Part shown: in pieces, positions 1 through 8,155 of the stretch
Position numbering within the stretch: the first letter of the stretch is position 1
Layout: every line of letters starts with the position of its first letter
Source: Glaciecola sp047637355
Lineage (GTDB): Bacteria; Pseudomonadota; Gammaproteobacteria; Enterobacterales; Alteromonadaceae
Direction: 5' to 3'
DNA length: 23,160 nt
NCBI GenBank assembly: GCA_047637355.1
Contig: JBLIKA010000050.1
Span: forward strand, 1-23,160
The notes under the pieces: generated by a model
The model's input: only the letters and a program-made list of their open reading frames with translations
Told to the model about the DNA's origin: nothing
Database searches by the model: none
Program-made: the position numbers and the translations under genes

Positions 1-496
1 AGCAGGTATTGCACCAAATAGCTTTTACCGCCACTTTAGGGACGTAGACGAACTCGCAGTGGCATTAATTGATCGAGCCGGTCGAGGCTTGCGCGGCACA
101 ATACGCGAGGCGCGCCAACGACTTAAAAGTGACCGTGGTGGTGTACGCAGTTCTGTAGAGGTGTTTATGGAGGCACTGGATGACGACCAGAAGTACCTGA
201 AAATTTTGCTTCGCGAAATTTCCATCGGCTCTGATGCCTTTCGAAACGCAGTTGACCGCGAGCTTAATTATTTCGAAGAAGAGCTAAATGACGAGTTGCT
301 CCGCGTCGTTGAAGCTACCGGCCAACAAATTCACCAACCCCGCGTGGTAGCCAAGGCGATAACGCGGCTGGTGTTTACTCTGGGCGCGTCCGCCGCCAAT
401 ATGAACATGCAGCAGCGTAGCGATTTGACTGAAGAGACGGTAACAATGGTGCGAATGATTATTGTGGGTGCGAATATTATAGCAAAGCGTAAATAA
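1..496 (+). CDS. fabR: FabR-like TetR-family repressor of unsaturated fatty acid synthesis (5' end outside window)
   Basis: Reading frame 2 is open from the window edge to TAA at 494-496 and gives about 164 residues of a TetR-family protein; the start and first HTH helices lie upstream. The first visible residues, AGIAPNSFYRHFRDVDEL, are the HTH recognition helix and following segment typical of FabR. The rest (ARQRL, RSSVEVFMEAL, LLREISIGSDAFRNAV) follows the FabR ligand-binding domain closely. In known gammaproteobacteria FabR represses fabA/fabB and senses the acyl-ACP or acyl-CoA saturation state; that role is inferred from similarity. A generic TetR regulator of lipid genes is the alternative. 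Its position beside a wax ester/TAG gene set fits a role in fatty-acid supply. No terminator hairpin follows the stop. Confidence 0.78.
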   Translation, partial: AGIAPNSFYRHFRDVDELAVALIDRAGRGLRGTIREARQRLKSDRGGVRSSVEVFMEALDDDQKYLKILLREISIGSDAFRNAVDRELNYFEEELNDELLRVVEATGQQIHQPRVVAKAITRLVFTLGASAANMNMQQRSDLTEETVTMVRMIIVGANIIAKRK

Positions 497-522
497 CGCG
501 ACCTTAATAATTCTGTAAGCGG

Positions 523-775
523 CTAAATAGCTGTTGAACCAGCGTCAATGGGTAAGGTTACTCCGGTGGTAAAACCTGCCGCGTCAAAGCACAAATATAA
601 AACCGCACCCACCACCTCTTCCACTTAACCAGTGCAGTGCAACTGCAGTTGCACTAACATCATGAAAACCCGCCTGCCGATTTTTTGCTGATGAGTTCAC
701 TGTATTTATACCAAAATTAGGCAGTAAGCCCAACTGCATTTCGTGAAGCAAATGCTTGCGGCCGCAAAGTCGGAG
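523..775 (-). pseudogene. Remnant of a short-chain dehydrogenase/reductase (SDR)
   Basis: The minus strand holds scattered SDR pieces in different frames. From high to low coordinates they are AFASRNAVGLTA (about 765-730, resembling the active-site Y-x-x-x-K helix with Tyr replaced), FGINTVNS (about 720-697, resembling the GIRVN strand), and an in-frame C-terminus VEEVVGAVLYLCFDAAGF (from about 624) then TTGVTLPIDAGS, ending at TAG 523-525. The last part matches the classic SDR C-terminal EEVA...YLxSD-A-x-F-x-TG-x-x-x-x-x-DGG. An in-frame TAA sits directly before VEEVV, and the pieces need frame changes to join. The Rossmann N-terminus is not recognisable. This is a decayed gene, not an expressed enzyme. 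The C-terminal match is strong; the upstream two pieces are weaker. Confidence 0.72.
636..655. promoter_or_regulatory. Perfect 20-bp palindrome
   Basis: The bases agtgcaactgcagttgcact read identically on both strands with no central gap. The length and symmetry are of the kind bound by dimeric repressors, and a TetR-family gene (fabR-like) ends 140 bp upstream. It lies inside the degraded SDR remnant, so it could also be a chance product of decay. Operator function is inference only. Confidence 0.4.
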
Positions 776-942
776 CTAAGTCTCTTACTTAACGCTACCT
801 AAGTACGACAAATAATCCAGCTGAGCCCTTATCACCCCAAAAATATGGTGATGAGCATATATTATTTTGACTTAGTCTAACCAATTACCCTATCATTTTA
901 GGTTATAATCCTCGCTAATAAACATCAAGGAATTAGGAAGAA

Positions 943-1113
943 ATGTCTGAAAAGAAAGTTAAATTTGAGTTCGAAAAGCAGAATAAAAATAGTGTTCGGT
1001 ATAAAGAGGTGCCCGAAGATGGCATGCCGCCAGTGATTGGTAGCATTTATGTGCAAAAGTGGTTTGCTGGTGAAAGTAAGAAAATAGAATTGGTAATTAC
1101 GAAGAAAGACTAA
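943..1113 (+). CDS. Small conserved-type protein, 56 aa, unknown function
   Basis: An ATG at 943 is preceded by a purine-rich Shine-Dalgarno (aaggaattaggaag) and opens a 56-codon frame ending in TAA at 1111. The product is highly charged (many Lys and Glu), has no signal peptide or membrane segment, and contains NSVRYKEVPEDGMPPVIGSI followed by YVQKWFAGES. The pattern V-R-Y/F-x-E ... P-x-I-G-S/T-x-Y-V-x-K recalls short bacterial proteins of about 60-70 residues that I have seen but cannot name; no function is known to me. The good ribosome binding site, lack of stops and protein-like composition argue that it is real. It runs convergent with the DUF3293 gene 22 bp downstream. Confidence 0.7.
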   Translation: MSEKKVKFEFEKQNKNSVRYKEVPEDGMPPVIGSIYVQKWFAGESKKIELVITKKD

Positions 1114-1135
1114 ATTAACGGTATATTTAAGTCAG

Positions 1136-1639
1136 CTAGACTGCTGCCTTATAGTTCAGTGAGTCAAGTACTAACAATATAGCGGACGAGCGTAAGCTAA
1201 CTTTCAAAAATGCATTTTGCCCATATCTACCTGCCAATTTGTGCATTTTAGATTCATCATCACAAATAATAAGATAGCTATTTTCTTTTGGCCAGGTTTC
1301 ATCTTCGTTGGTTCCATAGCCCTCATAAAAAGGATATTCTGCTTTGTTTAATTCTTGAATAAACCGTTTATGGCGCAAGGTGTTGTCTGCACTTGTTAAT
1401 ATGACACTGAAAGGGTTTTCAGGGGTGATAAAGTAGGCGACTTGGGCGTTATGTTTGAGTAACAGTGCATCGATATCAGAGCAGCGCTTACCAACGGTAA
1501 TTCGACAAAGTGTGTTCTCGATTAATACGACGTATTTTGCTGTTTTGTATATCTCTATTGTTTGGTTATCAACCATTAATTGTTTATCCATTGAGGCCGG
1601 TAGTTGCTTAATATTAATTGTTAGGCTTGATTTACACAT
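1136..1639 (-). CDS. DUF3293 domain protein
   Basis: A protein of 167 residues. The C-terminal two thirds carries the DUF3293 pattern: a strand with A-x-F-I-T-P-E-N-P-F-S, then an N-x-x-R/H helix, a glycine-bearing turn (YEGYG), the W-P-x-E-x-S element seen as TWPKENSYLII, and a closing A-x-x-x-G-Q-N-A-F element (LAGRYGQNAFL). The family is widespread in proteobacteria; its biochemical role is unknown to me. There is no signal peptide or membrane helix, so it is probably cytoplasmic. The N-terminal 50 residues are not part of the recognised domain. No clear Shine-Dalgarno precedes the ATG at 1639; an internal ATG at residue 17 is a possible alternative start. It is divergent from the decayed hydrolase gene at 1804 across an AT-rich 164-bp gap. 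Confidence 0.8.
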   Translation of the reverse strand: MCKSSLTINIKQLPASMDKQLMVDNQTIEIYKTAKYVVLIENTLCRITVGKRCSDIDALLLKHNAQVAYFITPENPFSVILTSADNTLRHKRFIQELNKAEYPFYEGYGTNEDETWPKENSYLIICDDESKMHKLAGRYGQNAFLKVSLRSSAILLVLDSLNYKAAV

Positions 1640-1803
1640 ATTAAAATAATCATAATATTAATTGCAGCGAATTTTAATCCTAATTATTTTAAAGATCTGG
1701 TCAACCATCACTTCATTCAACCCCCCTCAATTAAAAAAATAATTAAAATCCCCTCAAGTATTATTTAAAATCAACCACCTATTGCGCATTCAAATAGATA
1801 TCT

Positions 1804-2581
1804 ATGAAACATAGTTGCAAAGATAAAAGTCAGAATTCCTCCGCAAAAGCGGTTAATTCACGAAGCCAAGGCGTGGGTCGTTTAACTATTGACGCAGTAT
1901 TGGCTATCACTAACATTGTTGAATCAATACAAAAGCGCGCAAGTCCGCTTTCATCTCTAAAGTCGACTGCTGACAAAGAACCGCTTTCAGGCATAAGCGG
2001 GTTGGTGTATCGCAATATTCGCAATGTGACACAACGACTAGGTGAAAGTATTGATCCACCACTTGCGGCAATTGGTAAAGAACTCGCTTCTCAAGCTGAT
2101 TCAACGTCGACACAAACTTTGCTTGCAACATTAAAGGGCGTATTGGGTGATTATCTTGTTGCTAGCGACAATCCTTTGGCTATTCAGATACACTATTGGA
2201 AATTAATATATTGGACCATAGCATAGGTGGACTAGTGTTCGCAGCGCCGGGATTATAGACTTACGTTATGGCAACGAGCAGGAGTTGGATTGACATACTA
2301 CTGAACGCTTCGAGTTCAGTGGCGACGAGCGCCTATGTTTACCTTTGCCTGATAATGTAAAGTGTTTTGCGGTAGCTACTAGTGCCAAAAAAAGTATTAA
2401 TTACCCCTAGGTGACGGGTTGGTAAGGATACAAAGTGCACTGGGTGAGCACAAAAAATCCTGCGTTTGACTTACATATTCCAGATAATCGAAATTGGGTC
2501 GGTACTAACATTAATTATAACCATCTGTTAAGTGATCCTAAGGTTTATCAAGTGTTGAAAACGTGGGTTGAGATAGCGTAA
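1804..2581 (+). pseudogene. Decayed alpha/beta hydrolase (lipase-like) with internal deletions and frameshifts
   Basis: The first 120 codons read well and match the helical N-terminal region of a proteobacterial alpha/beta hydrolase family (VGRLTIDAVLAITNIVES, ISGLVYRNIRNVTQRLGES, LKGVLGDYLVASDNPLAI). The hydrolase core is then lost. A remnant of the nucleophile elbow, LDHSIGGLV, survives at 2211-2237 in another frame. It joins directly to a late segment RSAGIIDLRYGN (frame of 2240), which runs into TGA and continues as RFEFSGDERLCLPLPDN and CFAVATSA. A third frame gives GDGLVRIQSALGEH from 2410, and a fourth change leads to NWVGTNINYNHLLSDPKV (the GxxHxxL-like catalytic His region) with TAA at 2579. 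At least two deletions, two frameshifts and two in-frame stops are present. The N-terminal 140-codon frame may still be translated but cannot be an enzyme. Confidence 0.8.
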
Positions 2582-2657
2582 TTATTTAATCTTTAGTTCT
2601 CTAGCCGTGACAAAGGTTCGCGGCCATTGATAGCTAATTAATAGCAGTTTTTTTATG

Positions 2658-2727
2658 ATCGATATCATCTAATGCGGTGAATAAAATTGAAATAATCCTC
2701 TAACTGCGGCTAAACTATGATATCGAT
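2658..2727. promoter_or_regulatory. Inverted repeat and possible promoter upstream of the WS/DGAT gene
   Basis: The 11-mer atcgatatcat at 2658-2668 recurs in exact inverted form (atgatatcgat) at 2717-2727, 48 bp apart, within the 171-bp gap before the acyltransferase. A possible sigma-70 promoter lies between the arms: ttgaaa at 2687-2692, an 18-bp spacer, and taaact at 2711-2716. The second arm would overlap the start region. Operator function is inferred from position; AT-rich self-complementary sequence could also arise by chance. Confidence 0.35.
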
Positions 2728-2752
2728 ATTGTAGATTGTCGAGGTAATCAGC

Positions 2753-4156
2753 ATGCCAAACAAACTAAATGCACTAGATCTTGCGTTTTTGTCCTTGGAA
2801 AAGCAAAGTACGCCGGTAAATGTAGCCAGCCTTACTATTTTTGAAATTCCAAAGCGCCATAAAGGAAGTTTTCCACTCGATTTATTGGCCGAATTGCGAA
2901 GCCAAGAGGCCAAGCCGCCTTTCAACGAAAAGTTAAGTTCGGTGCACAGCGCAGCGCTACCTAGTTGGGAAATTGATACTCACTTTGATATTCATTATCA
3001 CGTGCGTCATTCAGCATTGCCAAAGCCTGGAAAATTGGATGATTTACTAGAACTCGTATCACGCTTACATAGTCAACTATTGGATCGTAAACGACCATTG
3101 TGGGAATTTCATCTGATTGAGGGCTTGGAAAATAATCGATTTGCCATGTATCTTAAGATGCATCATGCTGCGATTGATGGCATGGGTGGGATCGAATTGA
3201 TGGAACATTGGTTTAGTTTATCTGCTGAAGATGAAGTTAGAGCCCCTTGGGCTTGCATGCCAAGTCATCGAAAACACCGCGCACATGAACTTTCAGGACT
3301 AATAGAAAAAACCACCAAACTAGTTGAAAAAGTGGTAGCCAGTTCCAAGATGGTCCAAGACCTATCTAAAATGTTTATAGGGCAGGGCCTCAAAGCTGCA
3401 GGCATCGATAAGAACACGTCTCCGGTGCCTTTTAGTGCTCCACAATCCATGTTTAATGTTCCTATTACTGGTTCTCGTTATTTTGTAGTGAAAACCTTAT
3501 CACTTGCAGAAGTAGAAGCCTTGGGTAAACAAGCCAATGCCACCGTCAACGATATAATTCTTGCCCTTTGTTCTGGCGCGTTGCGCAACTATATGATGGA
3601 AAAAGGAGCATTACCCAAAACATCACTAGTTGCCTCTGTTCCTGTTTCTGTGGGCCAAGCAGGCCATACCGGTAACCAAATCACCTACGTGATGGCTAAT
3701 TTAGCCACCAATGAACCCGATACAATGACGCGTCTTGCCATAATTGGTGAATCAACGAAAGACGCAAAAAGAGAGCTCGTTGATGTGTCGGCAACGGCAG
3801 CGACTAATTTTGCTTTTTTGGCTCAGGGGCTAGTGGCGGTAATGAATCAGTTAAATATATCGAGCATGATGCCGCCAGCAGCAAATCTCATCATATCTAA
3901 CGTAAAAGGACCACGTAAGCCTTTGTATTTTGGTCAAGCTAAGCTCAAAGCTATCTATCCAGTATCCGTTTTGGTTGATGGTCAATCATTGAATATTACC
4001 GTGGTCAGTTATTGTGACGCCATCGGTATTGGATTAATGGCTTGTCAGGACACCATTCCAGATGTGAATGTTATTGCTGATTATATTGAAGCTGCCATAG
4101 ATGATATAAAAGGTGGTATTTATTTAAGAAATTTAATGCAAGAGCAAAAAGAATAG
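2753..4156 (+). CDS. Wax ester synthase/acyl-CoA:diacylglycerol acyltransferase (WS/DGAT)
   Basis: 467 residues, the usual WS/DGAT length. The enzyme joins acyl-CoA to a fatty alcohol or diacylglycerol to make wax ester or triacylglycerol at the inner face of the membrane. Diagnostic features are the N-terminal LNALDLAFLSLE (residues 5-16), PLWEFHLIEGL (115-125), the catalytic HHxxxDG motif as HHAAIDG (137-143), the NDIILALCSGALR segment in the second half, and the C-terminal block ISNVKGPRKPLYF, YPVSVLVDGQSLNIT and GIGLMACQD. All active-site residues I can judge are intact. The ATG at 2753 follows cgaggt at good spacing. The gene stands alone between a decayed hydrolase and the tricorn-like gene. 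Substrate preference (alcohol or diacylglycerol) cannot be told from sequence. Confidence 0.93.
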   Translation: MPNKLNALDLAFLSLEKQSTPVNVASLTIFEIPKRHKGSFPLDLLAELRSQEAKPPFNEKLSSVHSAALPSWEIDTHFDIHYHVRHSALPKPGKLDDLLELVSRLHSQLLDRKRPLWEFHLIEGLENNRFAMYLKMHHAAIDGMGGIELMEHWFSLSAEDEVRAPWACMPSHRKHRAHELSGLIEKTTKLVEKVVASSKMVQDLSKMFIGQGLKAAGIDKNTSPVPFSAPQSMFNVPITGSRYFVVKTLSLAEVEALGKQANATVNDIILALCSGALRNYMMEKGALPKTSLVASVPVSVGQAGHTGNQITYVMANLATNEPDTMTRLAIIGESTKDAKRELVDVSATAATNFAFLAQGLVAVMNQLNISSMMPPAANLIISNVKGPRKPLYFGQAKLKAIYPVSVLVDGQSLNITVVSYCDAIGIGLMACQDTIPDVNVIADYIEAAIDDIKGGIYLRNLMQEQKE

Positions 4157-4504
4157 TAATAATACGCCTTTTTCTCTAACATTTGCCTGCTTGATTTAAC
4201 ATACAATCCAGCAAAAACGGTGGAAGTGGCGGAGTCTATTGTATAGATCAGGAATGTGTTTTATTCTTATCATATATAAGCAGTGCGTATTGGATGCGAG
4301 TCTCTCTGACGACAGCATTGCTGCTCTGAAGAAAAACAGATCGGCGTTTTTCCTAGTGACTAACTATACTATTTGAATTTAAACTAATACAAATTTTTAC
4401 GCTATTGTTACCAAAAAAGGGATTTTATTTAGTACATAGCTATACCTACTTCGCAACAATACAAGCCATTAATAGCAGCAATAAAAGTCATTAATAAGGA
4501 TAAT
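4157..4504. other. Intergenic region, 348 bp, no gene recognised
   Basis: I see no protein-like frame here. It contains a short hairpin (gaaaaac at 4329-4335 with gtttttc at 4344-4350), too AT-rich and too far from the upstream stop to call a terminator. The Shine-Dalgarno aagga of the downstream gene is at the very end. A promoter for the tricorn-like gene is expected, but no box stands out. Confidence 0.4.
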
Positions 4505-7500
4505 ATGAAACGTTTATTTTGTTCATTTAGCATACTAATGTTGAGTTTTACCAGCGTTGCCGACATCAATCCGCAATGGGTCAGCTACCCTAGCATCTCC
4601 CCTGATGGAAGCCGTATTGCCTTTACCTACAAAGGTGATCTCTATTCTGTTTCTAAAGACGGCGGCGAAGCCAATCGTTTGACCTTTCACAAAGCCCATG
4701 ACTATAAAGCCGTATGGGGTAGCGACAGCAAAAACATCGCGTTTGCGTCAAACCGCTACGGCAACTTTGATATCTATTCAATGAGCGCTCTGGGTGGCGC
4801 CGCTAAACGACTTACCTTCCATTCGAGCGATGAAGAGCCCTACACCTTCAATGTCGACAATACGGAAATTTTGTTCAAAGGTAACCGAATGGATACCGTT
4901 GAGCATCGCCAGTATCCTACTGGGCGGCTGCCTGAACTTTATTCTGTGCCGATAAAAGGCGGAAATGTCACGCAGGTCTTAACCGTATCGGCCGAAGAGA
5001 TTCAATTCAATAACAGTGGCAGTCAGTTTGTGTATCAAGATGTTGGCGCAGACAACCCGTGGCGTAAACATCATATCAGCGCAGCCACACGCGATATTTG
5101 GACTTACGACACAGCAAACGGTAAACACACGCAAATCACCACTTTTATTGGTGAAGATCGCCACCCTATCTACACTGACAATGACCAAAGTATTTACTAT
5201 TTAAGTGAACAAAGCGGCACATTCAATATCCATAAGCTGAGCTTGAATACCCCAGGTGAAAACCAACAGATCACTGATTTCAACCTGCACCCTGTTAGAT
5301 TTTTATCAAAATCAAAAGAAACCCTCGTCTTTAGCTATCATGGTGAATTATTTACTATGCAAGAAGGAGCAAAACCGAAAAAGTTAAATGTTAGCATTCG
5401 CACCCAAGATGTCGATAACACTGAATCTTTGCTTGGTGTTGATGGTGAAATTTCTGATATGGCAATATCACCCAGTGGTAAAGAAATTGCGTTTATTTCA
5501 AGAGGCGATGTCTTTGTCAGTTCAACTGACGGCAGTTTTACTAAGCAAATTACGCAAACAGCTAGTCAGGAAGCCTCGTTAAGTTTCTCTCCTGGGGGAG
5601 AATATTTGGTCTACGCATCAGAACGCGATGGCAAGTGGAGTATATTTAAGGCAAGCAAAGTCCGAGAACAAGAACCTTTCTTTTATGCTGCAACGCTCAT
5701 CCAAGAAACGCCTTTACTAGATACCCAAAGCGACAACTATCAACCGAAAATATCGCCCGATGGCACCAAAATGGCGTTTGTTGAAGACCGTCTCACCATC
5801 AAAGTAATGACGCTTGCAACCAACAAAAGTGTAACGGTGCTTACCCCCGACAATAGCATCCACTTCCGAGATGGCGATCAAGTATTTAGCTGGAGCCCTG
5901 ACAGTCAGTGGATATTATTGCAGTTTAATAAATTGTTACAGAACTCGGATGTTGCCCTAGTAAGTGCTTCGGGCGACCAAGCAATGCGAACATTAATTCC
6001 AAGTGGCTATTACGATACCGCGCCTCAATGGGTAAATGGCGGTGAACAAATTATCTGGTTTAGTAATCGCGAAGGCTTAAAAAGTTACGCGACAAGCGGA
6101 CGGAGCCAAAATGATGTCTATTCACTGTTTTTTACCCAACACGAGTGGGATAAATTCAACTTAAGCGAAAATGATTTTGCATTAATGGAAGCGATAGAAA
6201 CCTCGCAAGAAGAAGCTAAAAAAGCGTTATCGAAGGCAAAGGGTGATGATGACGAGAAAGGTGAAGAAGATAAAGAAGATGACGAAAATGCCAAAGTAGA
6301 GGATCTTGAAATACAATGGGACGGCATAGAGCGACGCGTTAAACGCCTAACCATTCATTCATCAAAACTAGCTGATGCTGCACTCAATAAAGAGGCAAAT
6401 AAACTGTATTATCTATCTGCGTTTGAAGATAAATACGATTTGTGGGAAACAGACCTTCGTACTCAAGAAACCAAAAAAGCCATATCGCTCAGTGCCGAAG
6501 ACGGCAGCTTAATGTGGGATCCCAAAATGGAGAATCTGTATTTATTAAGTAAAGGTGGTATCGCTAAACTTGATCTAGAAGAAGGTAAAAAAGAGGCGGT
6601 CAAAATTAGCGCAAAAATGTTGGTGGATCATAATGAGATCCGCGAAACTGCCTTTGACCATGTATGGCTGCGAACGTCTAAAATATTCTATGAGCCAACA
6701 TTCCATGGCGTTGACTGGGTGCTCATGCGAGAGGAGTACAAACCGAAAGTCAGTCATGTTGCTACTCCTTATGAGTTTACTCACTTATTAAGCGAAATGC
6801 TGGGTGAGCTCAATGTTTCGCATTCTGGTGCGCGCTACCGAGTTCCATCAGATGACGGTGATGAGACTGCTTCTTTAGGTGTTTTTTACGACTTTTCTTA
6901 TAGCGGTAATGGTATAAAAATAACCGAAGTGGTTACCAATGGTCCGCTAGACAAAGCTAAGTTTGACATAAGAGTGGGCAGTATAATTACCAAAATAGAC
7001 AACATAGCAATCACTCAAGACATGGATTGGGCTGCGCTACTAAATCGCAAAGCTGGCAAATTCGTACTACTTGATGTTTTTGATGCTAAGACTAAAATCA
7101 ACTCACAAATTACCGTAAAACCCATTAAGTTAGACGAAGAGAGCCGATTGCTATATTCGCGTTTTGTAAAAATCAACGAGAGGGAAGTGTTAGAGCGAAG
7201 CAATGGTCAACTCGGTTATGTCCACGTACCCGGCATGGGAGACGGTCCTTATCGCAGTATATATGATGACATGATGGGTCGCTTCTTTGATAAAAAGGCC
7301 ATGGTAATTGACACAAGGTTTAACGGTGGCGGTGATTTAGTTGCTGATTTGATGATGTTCTTTACGGGGGAGAATTTCCTTACTTACGAAACTGCAGATA
7401 AAGTCGTGGGTGGTGAGCCGACATCGCGTTATACCAAACCAGTTATTTCATTGTTCAATGAATCGATGTACAGCGACGGGCACTGTTATGCCAGCGGCTA

Positions 7501-7756
7501 TACTGATCTGAAAATTGGTAAATCAGTGGGCATGCCAGTACCAGGCACTTGTAGCTTTGCGGGATGGGAACGACTGTCTATGGGAGTGGTTTGGGGAGTC
7601 GTACCCGTAAGCGCAAAAAATAAGGCCGGTGAATGGTTGGAAAATAATCAGACCTCGCCCGATATCATTATTAAAAATTTACCCGGTGTCATTGATGCTG
7701 GCCGTGATCAACAGTTAGAACGCGCGATTGACGAACTGCTTAATGATGTGAATTAA
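4505..7756 (+). CDS. Secreted tricorn-like S41 family serine protease
   Basis: 1083 residues with full tricorn architecture. An N-terminal signal peptide (hydrophobic residues 4-18, likely cleavage after SVA at 19) points to the periplasm. Residues 25-520 form two beta-propeller regions with TolB/WD-like repeats (SPDGSRIAF, SPSGKEIAF, SPGGEYLVY, SPDGTKMAF). A Lys/Asp/Glu-rich linker lies at about 565-600. The C1 region has the Ser-His pair of the tricorn tetrad at S772-H773; a PDZ domain spans about 790-875. The S41 core carries the nucleophile S990 in YSDGH and the last tetrad member, probably E1046 in WLENNQTSPDI. Archaeal tricorn degrades oligopeptides from the proteasome in the cytosol; here export suggests periplasmic peptide turnover (inference). 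The ATG follows taaggataat. No operon partner is evident. Confidence 0.92.
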   Translation: MKRLFCSFSILMLSFTSVADINPQWVSYPSISPDGSRIAFTYKGDLYSVSKDGGEANRLTFHKAHDYKAVWGSDSKNIAFASNRYGNFDIYSMSALGGAAKRLTFHSSDEEPYTFNVDNTEILFKGNRMDTVEHRQYPTGRLPELYSVPIKGGNVTQVLTVSAEEIQFNNSGSQFVYQDVGADNPWRKHHISAATRDIWTYDTANGKHTQITTFIGEDRHPIYTDNDQSIYYLSEQSGTFNIHKLSLNTPGENQQITDFNLHPVRFLSKSKETLVFSYHGELFTMQEGAKPKKLNVSIRTQDVDNTESLLGVDGEISDMAISPSGKEIAFISRGDVFVSSTDGSFTKQITQTASQEASLSFSPGGEYLVYASERDGKWSIFKASKVREQEPFFYAATLIQETPLLDTQSDNYQPKISPDGTKMAFVEDRLTIKVMTLATNKSVTVLTPDNSIHFRDGDQVFSWSPDSQWILLQFNKLLQNSDVALVSASGDQAMRTLIPSGYYDTAPQWVNGGEQIIWFSNREGLKSYATSGRSQNDVYSLFFTQHEWDKFNLSENDFALMEAIETSQEEAKKALSKAKGDDDEKGEEDKEDDENAKVEDLEIQWDGIERRVKRLTIHSSKLADAALNKEANKLYYLSAFEDKYDLWETDLRTQETKKAISLSAEDGSLMWDPKMENLYLLSKGGIAKLDLEEGKKEAVKISAKMLVDHNEIRETAFDHVWLRTSKIFYEPTFHGVDWVLMREEYKPKVSHVATPYEFTHLLSEMLGELNVSHSGARYRVPSDDGDETASLGVFYDFSYSGNGIKITEVVTNGPLDKAKFDIRVGSIITKIDNIAITQDMDWAALLNRKAGKFVLLDVFDAKTKINSQITVKPIKLDEESRLLYSRFVKINEREVLERSNGQLGYVHVPGMGDGPYRSIYDDMMGRFFDKKAMVIDTRFNGGGDLVADLMMFFTGENFLTYETADKVVGGEPTSRYTKPVISLFNESMYSDGHCYASGYTDLKIGKSVGMPVPGTCSFAGWERLSMGVVWGVVPVSAKNKAGEWLENNQTSPDIIIKNLPGVIDAGRDQQLERAIDELLNDVN

Positions 7757-7809
7757 AAGGTGAGTTAAAAGGTAAATTGAAGCCAATATCGCATAATTAG
7801 TTGATACAA

Positions 7810-8110
7810 AATCAGTTTATTTTTGTTGAAGAAATAGATTCCATTCCTCAGGTTCCCTAGGGTTCGGTGGCGCTGATAAGTAAACTGCATCACTGTGGCT
7901 TTGATGGAAAGTCTGGCGCAGATTTGATGAGAATGAACTTTGATGTATCACGTAAACCTCAGTCCGTTGCTTCTCCACGTCAAAAAGGAAGAGAAGAGAC
8001 ACCCGGTCCTCAGGGGCCTCATCACCAAGAGTGCCTACCACTTTTTAACTCGCCCTAGCAAGCTGCCCAGTTTATTATGGGATAGAGGAAAGCTGCTCTC
8101 AAACCAGTGT
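7810..8110 (+). pseudogene. Remnant of a second WS/DGAT acyltransferase gene
   Basis: In one frame from 7810 the translation gives FIFVEEIDSIPQVP, a TAG stop at 7858-7860, then GSVALISKLHHCGFDGKSGA. This is the central WS/DGAT segment (G-S-V-A-L-x-x-K-x-H-H-x-x-x-D-G-x-S-G-A) with the HHxxxDG motif intact as HHCGFDG. The frame then becomes less convincing; one frame over, LITKSAYHFLTRPSKL and PSLLWDRGKLLSNQ read like the next WS/DGAT segment and end at TGA near 8110. Both the first third and the NDxxLA and C-terminal blocks are missing. One stop codon, at least one frameshift and large terminal losses make this a pseudogene. It differs from the intact WS/DGAT at 2753 around the motif, so it is not a recent duplicate. 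Confidence 0.72.
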
Positions 8111-8155
8111 CTTTGACACGCAGCCAGGGTATTACAAGTCCTACAATGCCCTTTA

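Noticed and set aside
780..940. Upstream continuation of the SDR remnant
   Set aside because: I could not recognise the Rossmann GxxxGxG motif or any SDR segment in any minus-strand frame here.
4329..4350. gaaaaac/gtttttc hairpin as terminator of WS/DGAT
   Set aside because: It lies 170 bp from the stop, has an A/T-only stem apart from its end pairs, and no T-run.
7817..8041. 74-codon minus-strand open frame
   Set aside because: It is antisense to the WS/DGAT remnant whose plus-strand motif is unmistakable; composition is not protein-like and there is no ribosome binding site.
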